A stretch of 33,574 nucleotides of DNA from CAZYTX01 sp964650485 (lineage in GTDB: Bacteria; RBG-13-61-14; DATKZS01): NCBI GenBank assembly GCA_964650485.1, contig CAZYTX010000041.1, forward strand, positions 1 to 33,574, in the 5' to 3' direction. This document shows, piece after piece, positions 1 to 8,772 of the stretch (its first letter is position 1; each line of letters opens with the position of its first letter). Under the pieces are notes generated by a model, which saw nothing but the letters and a program-made list of their open reading frames with translations, did not search any database and was not told the origin of the DNA. A program made the position numbers and the translations under genes.

Positions 1-106
1 AGATCAATCATACCCATTGAGAAAGGAGGCAAACAAGCATGTCAACCTATGGGATAGTATCAGAGCTAAACAATAAACATTATGTTTCATTTCCCTTATG
101 ACGCCA

Positions 107-246
107 ACATGTCCGCGCCCCGTCGCCAAAGCTATGGAGCGTAGGAGACGCCCCGTCGGCTTAGCGTCTCTGGCGCGTCGGCGACCGTACTTATGTACTG
201 CTGCCCGTCGGGCGATACTTTGGCAGGCGGGGACGCCCAGGGAAGA
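107..246. repeat. Folded inverted-repeat segment, no gene in 1-280
   Basis: No convincing gene lies in 1-280. A 20-codon frame at 39-101 has a good AAAGGAGG site before it but no recognisable product. The GC-rich part can fold into a branched structure. GCCAAAG at 125-131 faces CTTTGGC at 218-224, and GAGACGC at 145-151 faces GCGTCTC at 164-170. GTAC at 187-190 pairs with GTAC at 195-198, and GCCCG/CGGGC lies just after. The outer arms continue imperfectly into flanking CCCCG-rich sequence, so the whole resembles a small element with imperfect terminal inverted repeats. I do not recognise a named family, and no second copy is in the window. Confidence 0.45.
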
Positions 247-280
247 CGCGAACGCCCAGGCGCCAATGGTTATCCTGCTT

Positions 281-493
281 TCAGGCATACATCAATCGCC
301 GGCCTTTTGGCTCTGGCACGGCATCTCCGAACTCTGTTGCAGTGTCAATCCAAAGTTGTATTGCGTCCTTTAGGTTCTTGAGGGCAAGCTCCTCGGTTTC
401 CCCGTGAGCCGTGCAGCCCGGAAGCTCCGGCGCCTCGGCCACAAAGACTTTATCCTCATCACTCCAGTAAATTATAATTTCGTACTTTGACAT
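281..493 (-). CDS. hicB: HicB-family antitoxin
   Basis: A short HicB-type antitoxin of 70 residues, the usual length of the small class that has only the degraded RNase H-like fold. The family signature is visible: an N-terminal strand (YEIIIYWSDEDKVFVAEAPELPG), here read as YEIIIYW then VAEAPELPG, followed by TAHGETEELALKNL and a helix ending in WIDTA. HicB proteins neutralise the HicA mRNA interferase and usually repress their own operon. The ATG follows the hicA stop codon directly (TAGATG), and the upstream GGAGG inside the end of hicA supplies its ribosome site. There is no C-terminal DNA-binding domain, so autoregulation through this protein alone is uncertain. Its partner gene carries an in-frame UGA, so the pair may be inactive. 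Confidence 0.85.
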   Translation of the reverse strand: MSKYEIIIYWSDEDKVFVAEAPELPGCTAHGETEELALKNLKDAIQLWIDTATEFGDAVPEPKGRRLMYA

Positions 494-748
494 CTACAGG
501 TCGCCTCCAAGATTATATTTCAGTATCATTGGCCGCACCTGACGGACTTGATAGACTTTTGCTTTGCCGTCATCGCGTTGAATGTTGATTTTTTCTTCCA
601 CTCAGTCTTTCCCGTATAAATGATGACTCCCTCGAACAGGTTCTTCAAACCCCCGCTTCAGCAAAAGGCCCCGCAAATCATCAAACTTGATGTTTGCATC
701 GGACTTTCCCTCAAGAATCTTTAGAATGAGTTTAGCATATCTGACCAT
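494..748 (-). pseudogene. hicA: HicA-family toxin interrupted by in-frame UGA
   Basis: An 85-codon HicA-type reading frame (dsRBD-like mRNA interferase fold) that is complete except for a UGA at 602-604, codon 49. Upstream of it are the family landmarks KSDANIKFDDLRGLL and the catalytic-histidine segment RGSHHLYGKD. Downstream the same frame carries VEEKINIQ and YQVRQVR before TAG, which is the normal HicA C terminus. From memory, relatives have glycine at the UGA position (KxGVEE), so one GGA to TGA change explains it. The organism has selenocysteine machinery (selA, selB, selC at 11.4-15.5 kb), but I see no SECIS-like hairpin right after the UGA and no reason for Sec here. Start chosen at the ATG giving MVRYAKLILK, matching family length; no strong ribosome site precedes it. 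The stop abuts hicB. Confidence 0.75.
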
Positions 749-903
749 CTGTACATAACTCACGCTTGCTTTGGTTTGGGTCCTGGCTTTTGTGGTATGA
801 GCCTCCAGCCCCGCGCCTTTTCTGGCTGCCGCATGGGGCCTTGCCCGACCCCCTAAGTATCCACTGAAGACAGACTCAAAACCCAATTCTCACCCCTCAC
901 CGC

Positions 904-2754
904 TCATCCCTGAATCATTCCTTGCTCCTTCATTCTCTCGATCTCCTCCTCCCTGAGCTTCCTCTTGAATATCTTTTCGGTCACGGTGAGGGGGAACTCG
1001 TCTCGGAGCTCGATGAACTTCGGCACCGCGTATGGCGGGAGCTGCTCCTTGCACATTTTCATGACCTCGTCTTTGACCTTGTCCTTGTCATGGCCGGGGG
1101 CCACGCTGATGAACGCCTTTACCCGCTCGCTGCCGGGCCGGTCGGGGTCGGGCACGCCGATTGCCGCGGCCATCTCCACCCCGGGGTGCTGGAAGAGCAC
1201 GTCGTCCACGACCCTTGAGTACACCTTGTTGCCGGAGATGTTTATCATGTCCTTTACCCTGTCCACGATGTAGAAGAAGCCGTCCTCGTCCATTCGTGCG
1301 ATGTCGCCGGTGGGCAGCCACCCGTCCACCAGGCCGGCGCCGTGCTCGGGCCAGTACCCCTTCATCACCTGGGGGCCCCTGATCCACATCTCGCCGTGCT
1401 CGCCAAAGGGCACCTCGGCCCCGGCCGCGTCCACCAGCTTGCAGTCGGTGTCCACTATGGGCATGCCGATGGAGGCCTTCTTCTTCACAGACTGGCCGGT
1501 CTTCTTCTCGCGCTTGTTGGCGGCCTTCAGCAGGAGGGGGAAGAGGTATGTGCCCCCCCGCACTATCCTGGGGGCCCCGATGGCGTTCACTATGCTGCGC
1601 AGTATGGGCTTCATGAAGCCGGGTATGGTGAGGCCCCCGCCTTCCCGCTCGGGCAGGAGCCTGACCAGTCCGGTGAGGTTTGCGTGCGTGCATGGGCTGG
1701 TCTCGGTGAGCCCGTACCCCTCCTGCACCGGGGCCCCGGCGTCGGTCTCGTACTTCTCCGCCACCTCGTCCGGCAGGGCCGCGGAGCCGGAGAAGCCGAT
1801 CACGCCGGTGCGGCCGGTCTTTTTCGAGGTCATCTTCATGTACTGTGTGGGGACCCCGACGTTGAACAGCGGCCGGTGCACCCTCATGAGCTCGACTATG
1901 GCGTCGGTGTCCCGCGGGTCCGGTGACAGCAGCATGTTCCAGGCTAAAAATATGGACGAGTGCATGGCCCAGTGGCCGTAGGAGTGGAAGAATGGCAGGC
2001 CCAGTATGATGGCGCAGTTGCCCTTGAGAAGGAACCGGGCGCTCTCGTTTTGCTCGATCATGCCCCAGGTCTGGATGACGTTCGAGACCAGGTTATGATG
2101 GGTCAGCATCACGCCCTTGGGAACGCCGGTCGCGCCCCCTGTGAAGGGCACCATGCAGAGGTCCTCCTCGGGGTTGATGCTGACCTCGGGCGGGCGGCCG
2201 CTCGATCGGGACACGAGCTCGCGGAAAGAGCGCGCGCCCTCGGGGGCCGCTGCCGGCTCGGGCTTTACGTAGTCGTCTAGCGAGGTCGCGATCACGTTCT
2301 TGAGCTCGGTGGTCCCGCGGACCTTTTTGACCTTTTCCATGGACTCGTCCATACAGAAAAGTGTTTCCACGCCCGCGGAGCCCAGCTCGAACTCCAGGTC
2401 CCTGGCCGAGTGCACCGGGCTGCAGGGCACGTTGGCCGCGCCGGCCTTCATGATGGCGTAGTCGGCGATGATGAACTGCGGCGAGTTGACCAGTATGGTG
2501 CCCACCCGGTCGCCTTTCTTTACCCCCAGCTCCGCGAGGGCCGATGCCAGCTTGTCAACCTCGCTGCCCACCTCTGCGTAGGTCATCTGCTTTTTCATGA
2601 AGGTGAGCGCCGGCCGGTTTGGGAATTCTCGCACCGCGTTGTCCAGGAAGGAGGTCAGCGGTATTTCTGGGTACGGCTCCATGGTGGTGGGGATGCCGCG
2701 CTCCTCCAGGTGCCGGAGCCACGGCCGGTCAAGGTAGCTCTGCTTTTCATTCAT
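904..2754 (-). CDS. AMP-forming acyl-CoA synthetase
   Basis: A 616-residue ANL-superfamily adenylate-forming ligase, most like long- or medium-chain fatty-acid-CoA ligases, which turn a carboxylic acid, ATP and CoA into acyl-CoA. The phosphate-binding loop is FTGGATGVPKG at about residues 204-214 (the usual form is TSGTTGxPKG). The A5 motif GYGLTETSP is at 346-354 and TGD at 482-484. The hinge is near DRVKDMINISGNKVY, and the C-terminal lysine lies in TVTEKIFKRKL, where most relatives have TGK. An extra segment of about 60 residues, basic at its end, sits between the A5 motif and the IGMP motif (about 362-428). AAAGGA precedes the ATG at good spacing. It is cytoplasmic or membrane-associated. 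The substrate cannot be read from sequence; the gene may link to the acyl-CoA dehydrogenase at 21.2 kb. Confidence 0.85.
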   Translation of the reverse strand: MNEKQSYLDRPWLRHLEERGIPTTMEPYPEIPLTSFLDNAVREFPNRPALTFMKKQMTYAEVGSEVDKLASALAELGVKKGDRVGTILVNSPQFIIADYAIMKAGAANVPCSPVHSARDLEFELGSAGVETLFCMDESMEKVKKVRGTTELKNVIATSLDDYVKPEPAAAPEGARSFRELVSRSSGRPPEVSINPEEDLCMVPFTGGATGVPKGVMLTHHNLVSNVIQTWGMIEQNESARFLLKGNCAIILGLPFFHSYGHWAMHSSIFLAWNMLLSPDPRDTDAIVELMRVHRPLFNVGVPTQYMKMTSKKTGRTGVIGFSGSAALPDEVAEKYETDAGAPVQEGYGLTETSPCTHANLTGLVRLLPEREGGGLTIPGFMKPILRSIVNAIGAPRIVRGGTYLFPLLLKAANKREKKTGQSVKKKASIGMPIVDTDCKLVDAAGAEVPFGEHGEMWIRGPQVMKGYWPEHGAGLVDGWLPTGDIARMDEDGFFYIVDRVKDMINISGNKVYSRVVDDVLFQHPGVEMAAAIGVPDPDRPGSERVKAFISVAPGHDKDKVKDEVMKMCKEQLPPYAVPKFIELRDEFPLTVTEKIFKRKLREEEIERMKEQGMIQG

Positions 2755-2814
2755 GGCAATGTTCCTTTCAAAAGGGGTTTTCAGGAAGACGATAGATTAT
2801 CATGGGCCCGGAAG

Positions 2815-4728
2815 TCAATCCCTCGGCTTGAAGCCGGGGTCCTTGGACAGGATGATGCGGTCGAGGCTGAAGCCTCCTTCACGGGCGCGAACTGTAAAGG
2901 TGTGCGTTCCGGGCTCGATCTCCAGGAGCTCTGGGGATCGCGTCCACGCCCACCGGCCGTGCTGCGACCCCTTGCACCTTAGGGGCTGCTCCGGTTCTTC
3001 TCTGTCCACGCTTATCCATGCGGAGTCGGACTGCCTGCCGCCGAGACATCCCCACTCCCCGGGCGCCAGGCACCGGAGCCAGAGGTGGTATGCCCCGCCT
3101 TCCAGTCGGACGTCGTAAGAGAGCCCCTCGCTGTCGTCCCACGCGCGGTTCTTCATGTGCAGGCGGTTGTGGTCCTGCACGTACCCGCTCCCGCTGTAGC
3201 CCTCATACCTCGAACGTATGACCCAGGTCCCGTCCGCAAGGCGCGTGTAGTCCTCGGCCTCAATTGCGCATACTCCCCCGCGCTCCTCGTACACATACGG
3301 TCCCTCATTAAGCCTGTTCTCGAACCAGACCACGGAGACGCTCTGCGGGTCCACTCGCGGGTCCCAGAAGAAGCGGAACTCGATGTCGTCAATCCACCAC
3401 TCCTCGCAGTTGGCAATGAGGTCCGGGTCCCCGTCTCGGTCGAGGTCAACCACGTTCACCTGGTCCCATTTCTCGCCGAAGATGGGCAGCACCATGGTCC
3501 TGCCCGAGCCCCGCTTGATCACGTGGGTGGTCCAGTTGTCCTCCCGCGGCCCGTCGCCCCGGTATTCCATCCAGAATGCCGCGGCCTTGTCCCCGGGCAG
3601 CTCGCCGCCCTCGTGAATGAGCATGCCGATGATGTCCTGCCTCCCGTCCCCGTTCAGGTCGGCCACCCGCACCGGCCTCGCGCGCCACTGCGCTACCGGG
3701 TCCTTCTCGATCACTATCTTTTCCCACGTCACCGGGTCGAGCCCGGTCTTCCTGAAGTAGTATATGCAGCAGGACGTCTGGGTGATGAGGTCCAGGAGCC
3801 CGTCCCCGTCCAGGTCGGCAACCGCCACCTGCGGCTTTGCAAAGAACTCGCTGCCCTCGTATACCACGTGCTTTGGCCAGGGGTCCTTCTGCGCGGCCGA
3901 ACCGGGGCCGGGGTCCTCGTACCACAAGAGCTTCTCCTCCTCTTCGGGCGTGTCCAAGTCCGCGTTTGCAAGCACGATGTCCTTGTCTCCGTCCTGGTCA
4001 ACGTCAGCGAGGACCAGCCCGTGGGCCGAGAACTGGTCTGGGTCAATATCGTGCACTTGCCACTTTGATAGGTCCCTGCGCCCGCTTTTCCCGGAGGGGG
4101 CCTGTATCCATATCACGCCGCCTTTTCGGTTGTTGCCCCCGTGTGTCCTGCCGCCCGATACGATGTCCAATGCGCCGTCTTCGTCCACGTCGCGGGGGAC
4201 CACGAAGATGAGGTGTCCCCGGTCAATAGTCGCGGGTATGCGGCCGGCATCCACCCAGGCCTCCTCGTGGAGCGCGCGCTCAGGGGGAGGCCCCCACACG
4301 ATCCGGACGCCGGGCTGGCTCCCCTCCCAGAAGGCCAGGCTGGACCAGCCCTGGGCGGTGACCAGGTCCAGGTTGCCGTCGCCGTCAAAGTCGCCCAGGG
4401 CCGAGTGCTCGGGGTTCACGCCCTTGCCGTTCTTCAGGGGCTCGGGCTTCCATGCGACAACAGTGGGCCACGGCCCTTTTGCCCTTTCATGCGAGCCGGG
4501 ATGGAATGAGATAACGTATCGCTGGTCGAACTCGTAGTTGGTCACGTAGTCAATGAACCCGTCCCTGTTCACGTCGCCGGGGCCGAGTCCGTTGGCGCCC
4601 CGGAAGCGGTCGTCAACCGGGTGCATGGGCCAGGGCGCCTCCGCGCTTCTTCTCCCGGTCGGACCCGCTTCTGCGGCCACAAGGGAAAACGCCGCCGCTA
4701 TGCAGATAAGAATGTAAAAGCGTCTCAA
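2815..4728 (-). CDS. Secreted VCBS/FG-GAP repeat protein
   Basis: A 637-residue exported protein. A signal peptide is clear: MRRF, then a hydrophobic stretch ending near AEAG. The body holds seven calcium-loop repeats of the type DxDxDGxxD, for example GDVNRDGFIDYV, GDFDGDGNLDLV, DVDEDGALDIV, DVDQDGDKDIV, DLDGDGLLDLI, DLNGDGRQDII and DLDRDGDPDLI. This predicts a seven-bladed integrin-like beta-propeller. The last 160 residues begin with IEAEDYT and look like a beta-sandwich carbohydrate-binding module (CBM35 or the C-terminal domain of GH115 proteins). No catalytic domain is evident, so a binding role at the cell surface is inferred. The start lies 4 bases after the stop of the serine hydrolase gene, so the two are very likely co-transcribed and translationally coupled. 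Confidence 0.85.
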   Translation of the reverse strand: MRRFYILICIAAAFSLVAAEAGPTGRRSAEAPWPMHPVDDRFRGANGLGPGDVNRDGFIDYVTNYEFDQRYVISFHPGSHERAKGPWPTVVAWKPEPLKNGKGVNPEHSALGDFDGDGNLDLVTAQGWSSLAFWEGSQPGVRIVWGPPPERALHEEAWVDAGRIPATIDRGHLIFVVPRDVDEDGALDIVSGGRTHGGNNRKGGVIWIQAPSGKSGRRDLSKWQVHDIDPDQFSAHGLVLADVDQDGDKDIVLANADLDTPEEEEKLLWYEDPGPGSAAQKDPWPKHVVYEGSEFFAKPQVAVADLDGDGLLDLITQTSCCIYYFRKTGLDPVTWEKIVIEKDPVAQWRARPVRVADLNGDGRQDIIGMLIHEGGELPGDKAAAFWMEYRGDGPREDNWTTHVIKRGSGRTMVLPIFGEKWDQVNVVDLDRDGDPDLIANCEEWWIDDIEFRFFWDPRVDPQSVSVVWFENRLNEGPYVYEERGGVCAIEAEDYTRLADGTWVIRSRYEGYSGSGYVQDHNRLHMKNRAWDDSEGLSYDVRLEGGAYHLWLRCLAPGEWGCLGGRQSDSAWISVDREEPEQPLRCKGSQHGRWAWTRSPELLEIEPGTHTFTVRAREGGFSLDRIILSKDPGFKPRD

Positions 4729-4732
4729 CCTG

Positions 4733-6136
4733 TCAGTCTCCGGCGATGGCCCCGAGGATGCCGCTTACGAACTCGGCCTGGCTCCAGTTCGAGCCGATCA
4801 GGGGATCGAGCCCTGTCCTTGCCACCACCAGGTGGCGCGAGGGCACCACGGTGGAGTGCTGCCCCCTGGCGCCGGAGGTGGTGAAGGCGTCGTCCGGCAG
4901 GCGCGGGTCTATGCCGATGAGCCAGAACTGGGCCCCGTATCCCTTGTCGTCTTTTGCCGGGGCCGGCGTGGTGGTGTATTCCACCCATCCCTCGGGGAGT
5001 ATGCGCTCTCCCTTCCATACGCCGTCGTTCATGTAAAGCAATCCGAAGCGGGCCAGGTCCCGGGGGGTGGTGTAGACCTGGCTGGAGAGTATGAAGTTGC
5101 CGTAGGGGTCAATCTCGGGGATGGTGTGGCGCATGCCGATGATGTTGAGGAGCGCCTTTCGTGGCATGGTCCAGTATGCCTGGTCGTCATCGAGCGTGTT
5201 CCTGATGGAGAGCACCAGCAGCAGGGTGTCGAAGTTGGAGTATTTCCAGCGGGTCCCGGGCTCTGCCTCGATCCTGGAGCCGGCGATCTCCCCGGCGACG
5301 TTTATCCCTCCCCAGTATGCCCTGCGGGTGAGGGCCCCCTTGCTTTTGAGTCCGCTGCTCATGTGGAGGAGGTTCTCGACGGTGATTTCCCCGCGGGGGT
5401 CTCCCTCGGTTTGCCACTCGGGTATGGGCGCGGGCTGGTCCACGCTTAGCTTTCCTTGCCCCGTCATGATTCCCACCAGTGCGTTGGTGATGCTCTTTGC
5501 CGTTGACCAGGTCCTGTACTGGGTGTGCATTCCCCAGCCCGGGGCGTAGCGCTCTGCGATGATCTGTCCCTTGTAGACCACCACCACGCCCAGGGTGTTG
5601 TGCGGCTTGTACTTGTCACCAATGAAGGCCAGCTCGACTGCACGGTTCAGCTTATGTTCGTCCACCTCCGGGGGCGGCCCGGCTTCCAGCAGCAGGTCCC
5701 CGTCCGGCCAGGGAATCTGGTCAGGGTCACCCGGGGCCCTCGGCATGTCCACCTCGGGCAGCATGTCCACGTCCTCCAGGGTCGCTCCCGGGGGCATGAG
5801 TACGCACCCGAACCCGTTCCGGTATACGGCCAGGCGGGGCGGCTTAAAGGGGTTGTAGCTCACCGTGACCGACTTTGTGTCGTAGTGAACCTCGGGAGCG
5901 GGCGCCAGGTGCACCGTAGGGTCCCCGCCTCTAAGCTCCTCATCCTTCACGTCAGCGGGGTCCCGGCCGGCGACGAACACACCGGAGCACATGAACCCCG
6001 CCTTGTAGCCCGCGGCAACGTGGCCCGGGTCTACCCGCCTGGCACGGCCGGGACCGGGGGCCGCGACCATGACCGCGATCAGAAAAATCATCCCAATAGG
6101 TATGGCTCGCCTGCCGCGGTTCAAGTCAACGTACAT
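4733..6136 (-). CDS. Serine beta-lactamase-like hydrolase (class C / esterase family)
   Basis: A 467-residue serine hydrolase of the beta-lactamase/penicillin-binding-protein fold, close to class C-like esterases and 6-aminohexanoate-dimer hydrolase relatives. The nucleophile motif is S211-T-A-K214 (WSTAKS) and the second motif is Y299-S-N301. The third box seems to be GQHS near residue 430 in place of KTG. An N-terminal hydrophobic stretch (residues 11-26) suggests export or membrane anchoring. About 140 residues precede the catalytic domain. A strong AAGGGAGGAAAG site places the ATG. The VCBS-repeat gene follows 4 bases downstream, so a surface hydrolase working with a surface binding protein is plausible. 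True beta-lactam resistance is not implied; the substrate is unknown. Confidence 0.85.
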   Translation of the reverse strand: MYVDLNRGRRAIPIGMIFLIAVMVAAPGPGRARRVDPGHVAAGYKAGFMCSGVFVAGRDPADVKDEELRGGDPTVHLAPAPEVHYDTKSVTVSYNPFKPPRLAVYRNGFGCVLMPPGATLEDVDMLPEVDMPRAPGDPDQIPWPDGDLLLEAGPPPEVDEHKLNRAVELAFIGDKYKPHNTLGVVVVYKGQIIAERYAPGWGMHTQYRTWSTAKSITNALVGIMTGQGKLSVDQPAPIPEWQTEGDPRGEITVENLLHMSSGLKSKGALTRRAYWGGINVAGEIAGSRIEAEPGTRWKYSNFDTLLLVLSIRNTLDDDQAYWTMPRKALLNIIGMRHTIPEIDPYGNFILSSQVYTTPRDLARFGLLYMNDGVWKGERILPEGWVEYTTTPAPAKDDKGYGAQFWLIGIDPRLPDDAFTTSGARGQHSTVVPSRHLVVARTGLDPLIGSNWSQAEFVSGILGAIAGD

Positions 6137-6341
6137 GCTTTCCTCCCTTTATTCTCTGCATGGCGCCCAGCTCGTCTATTACGATGAGGTCCGCCTCCGG
6201 GTTTTCAACGGCGCGGTTATAAACACTGCGTTTGCCACCACAAACAGGATCACCCGATACAAGAAAAATATCAAACAGGCCGGGGCGACTTGCGGCTTTC
6301 TGAATCGGCTGGAGCAGGAAGCTCGCTGCCCCTGTCCATGT
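6126..6341 (-). pseudogene. Possible degraded NTPase fragment
   Basis: The gap between the glycosyltransferase and the serine hydrolase keeps a 71-codon open frame with no start codon of its own. It contains LVSGDPVCGGKRSVY and then NPEADLIVIDELGAM, which resembles a Walker B strand followed by DE, as in THEP1-type nucleoside-triphosphatases (hhhIDEhGxM). It ends in TGA inside the first codons of the hydrolase gene. I see no Walker A loop, and the frame is cut by a stop at 6342-6344, so at best this is the remnant of a lost gene. It could also be chance. Confidence 0.3.
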
Positions 6342-6373
6342 TCAAAGCTTTGGCACTTCAAGTTACATGCTTC

Positions 6374-8392
6374 TTAAGGGACGGCGGAGGCGGAATAATA
6401 GTGGACCTGCAAAGGATTTCCCGGAGACGGGGGCTCCACCTTCAGTGGGAGTGTAATCCATAAGGTCCGGCCGCGGCAGTAATACTGGAAGGGCTCCAGG
6501 TCTTTGCCCTCGCTCATGCCGGGGTTGTATGAAAAGAGGTCCTCTTTAGTGCGGACGCTCATGGTGAGGGGAGCCGCTTTCAAGGATATGAGCGCGGGAG
6601 CGGACAATGTGGCGCGGTAAATCATGACCCCCATGACCGCGCTTTCCGTCGCCTGAGAAAAGGAGGTGATGAGAGCACTCCTGCGCATGGATCTGGTCCT
6701 TTTCCTGGCCTCTTGTGCCTGGTCCGAGCCGAATATTTGCGAGCCCATCGAGTAGAAAAAGGAGGCCACGTCGGGCATGGCCTGTTTGAGAAACTGGTCT
6801 CCAACCTTTATTAAATCCTGCTCTCGAAGCGAATCCCGCCTTATACGTATGAACCGTCCCAGTTCCCGGACCATTCTCCGCCTGGCCCCCTCTCTTTGAT
6901 AATGCTCAGCCGCGATTATCAAAAACCCTCGCTTGTGCGCTCGGGACAGCCCTTGTCCGATGTCGTCATTTCTCCATGAAGAGGCCCGGAAGGCGCTGAC
7001 CCTCGACGGCGGTGAAACAATGAAGAAGAGGATGAGGATCAGTATTGCCCATATGATTAATGCTGTCTTCGCCTTTTTCCCTTTCATTGCTGCCGGCAGC
7101 AGGCAGGCGCCCGCGGCGGCGGAAACGGCGAATGCGGGAAAAACGGCGACCCTAAAGCGCGCCGAGTAATACACTGTCGAGTAGAAAGCCGCGAACCAGA
7201 CTATGGAAAGGGCAATTGGGCGCGCTCTCGGGTCCCTCAGCAGGGCGAAGAGGCCCGGCCCGAGCATGAGCAGAACCGCAAGGATCACGAGCCAGTCGAG
7301 CAGAACCAGCGATTCGATAATCACCGGCGGTAAAGCTTTGCCGAAGTCCCCGTTCCTTATCATGTGGGCCGCGGACTGATTAACGCGGAACAAGGTCGCC
7401 AGGAACCTGTTCAGCAGCATCCAGGCGGCCTTCTTGCGGTCCTCCTTGATACACTTCCAGGCCTTGCCTAACAGGAAGCGATCACGCTCCCCATAGGGTA
7501 TTTCCTCTTTTGAGAAAAAAAGCACGTTATTCGCCAGGGGATTAACGCTGTGATATCGCTCCCTGTCATATTTATAGAATTCTTTAATCGGGGGCAGGCC
7601 CTCGTCAGGACCGAGCTCGCCGCAATATGAGCAACTGTATTGGTATCCCCCGTAGGTGTTTATGAATATCCATTCGCCGAAATGAGCCCGGGCCGCGAGA
7701 ATCGAGGGAAAAACGGTAATCAGTGCCATGGCCCCGCACACCAGCCAGGGCGCGAGGTGAGTTTTAAAATCGCGCTTTTTTATTGCAACGGCCGCCCCCA
7801 AAAAAGCGAGCAGCGCCAGCATGGAAGAGAACTCGGGCTTTATAAGACATAGCATTCCCGCAGCCGTCCCTGCAAATACGGCCCGCGCTGTGCTCCCGGG
7901 CTTATCGAGCATGAGGTCAACCAGGTTAAGGGTGAGGATGAAGAGAAAGGCGGTCATCGCCTCCCTGTAGAAGCGGAAGAAGAAAAAAAGCAAGTCCGGG
8001 AAAACCACCAGCAACCCCGCGGCCATCAAGGCGGCCCTCCTGTTCAGGACCCGCAGGGTGAGCCTGTAGGTGAGAGCGGTGGTGGCGACGAGGAAAAGGC
8101 CCTGGAAAAGTCGAAGCAACAGCGGCTTGAAGCCGAAGAGCTCCATGCCCCAGGCCAAAAGTAAAGGGTAGAACACAGGACGGGCGGGGTCCGGAGGAAA
8201 GCCTCCCAGATAAATTCTAAGCCCCTGCTCGATATAGGTTACTGAGTCGTCACGTGGCCAGACACCCGAGGATAAAAAGGTCAGAAGCGCGACAGCCAGG
8301 CACTGAAAGAGGAGGAGGGCGATTAATCCCCGTGCCTTGGCGCCCCGAAAAAATTCTCCGCTCACATGGATGTACCTGGACAGTAATTTCAC
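6374..8392 (-). CDS. GT39-like membrane glycosyltransferase
   Basis: A 672-residue integral membrane protein of the GT-C class (ArnT/PMT-like family 39), which moves a sugar from a polyprenyl-phosphate donor to a lipid or protein at the outer face of the inner membrane. The first periplasmic loop after TM1 carries the expected acidic pair (PRDDSVTYIEQG), and about ten hydrophobic segments follow in the first 430 residues. RFYREAMTAF is the typical arginine-rich start of a later helix. The C-terminal 230 residues are soluble and unassigned. The start is GTG, with AAGGAAG about 7 bases upstream. The gene stands alone between tRNA-Phe and the hydrolase unit. Acceptor and donor cannot be told from sequence. 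Confidence 0.75.
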   Translation of the reverse strand: MKLLSRYIHVSGEFFRGAKARGLIALLLFQCLAVALLTFLSSGVWPRDDSVTYIEQGLRIYLGGFPPDPARPVFYPLLLAWGMELFGFKPLLLRLFQGLFLVATTALTYRLTLRVLNRRAALMAAGLLVVFPDLLFFFFRFYREAMTAFLFILTLNLVDLMLDKPGSTARAVFAGTAAGMLCLIKPEFSSMLALLAFLGAAVAIKKRDFKTHLAPWLVCGAMALITVFPSILAARAHFGEWIFINTYGGYQYSCSYCGELGPDEGLPPIKEFYKYDRERYHSVNPLANNVLFFSKEEIPYGERDRFLLGKAWKCIKEDRKKAAWMLLNRFLATLFRVNQSAAHMIRNGDFGKALPPVIIESLVLLDWLVILAVLLMLGPGLFALLRDPRARPIALSIVWFAAFYSTVYYSARFRVAVFPAFAVSAAAGACLLPAAMKGKKAKTALIIWAILILILFFIVSPPSRVSAFRASSWRNDDIGQGLSRAHKRGFLIIAAEHYQREGARRRMVRELGRFIRIRRDSLREQDLIKVGDQFLKQAMPDVASFFYSMGSQIFGSDQAQEARKRTRSMRRSALITSFSQATESAVMGVMIYRATLSAPALISLKAAPLTMSVRTKEDLFSYNPGMSEGKDLEPFQYYCRGRTLWITLPLKVEPPSPGNPLQVHYYSASAVP

Positions 8393-8669
8393 TCGAAGGC
8401 TTCCTTAATGGAAATCGCAACAGCTTGAATCCAGCCGGCTTCTCCGGCAATCCGCCGGATAAAAGGCCAAGAGTTCAAGTGCCCGTGACCACGAGATATA
8501 AATAAAAAGATTCGGGAACCGGCCAGGGTCTTCTTATCATATTAACGCCGCCATGTGAAGTGGGTAATCGTGCCTGGACTCCTTAATATACGCCGTCTCG
8601 GGCGGACGGATAGAATGGACGGAACAGTGGAAAAGATAAAAAAGTGCGCATGGAGGCAGCGGACAGGCA

Positions 8670-8745
8670 TGGTGCCCAGGGACGGAATCGAACCGCCGAC
8701 ACGCGGATTTTCAGTCCACTGCTCTACCGGCTGAGCTACCTGGGC
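8670..8745 (-). tRNA. tRNA-Phe (GAA)
   Basis: A 76-base tRNA on the minus strand with acceptor GCCCAGG paired to CCTGGGC, encoded CCA, a D-arm with AGCTCAG, T-loop TTCGATT and anticodon loop CTGAAAA, giving GAA for phenylalanine. The 277 bases between this gene and the start of the glycosyltransferase (8393-8669) hold no gene I can support; a T-rich stretch follows the tRNA 3' end but has no clear stem before it. Confidence 0.95.
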
Positions 8746-8772
8746 ATGAATACAACAGCAAAAGCAAAAAAA

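Noticed and set aside
39..101. A 20-codon frame with a strong ribosome site at the left edge
   Set aside because: Too short to support, no family and no gene following it that it could lead into.
602..604. Selenocysteine reading of the hicA UGA
   Set aside because: No SECIS-like hairpin follows the codon, and HicA relatives have no cysteine there as far as I recall; a nonsense change is simpler.
6179..6361. A 60-codon minus-strand frame with a hydrophobic middle
   Set aside because: Basic, arginine- and serine-rich ends and no ribosome site; the frame with the Walker B-like segment over the same bases is more protein-like.
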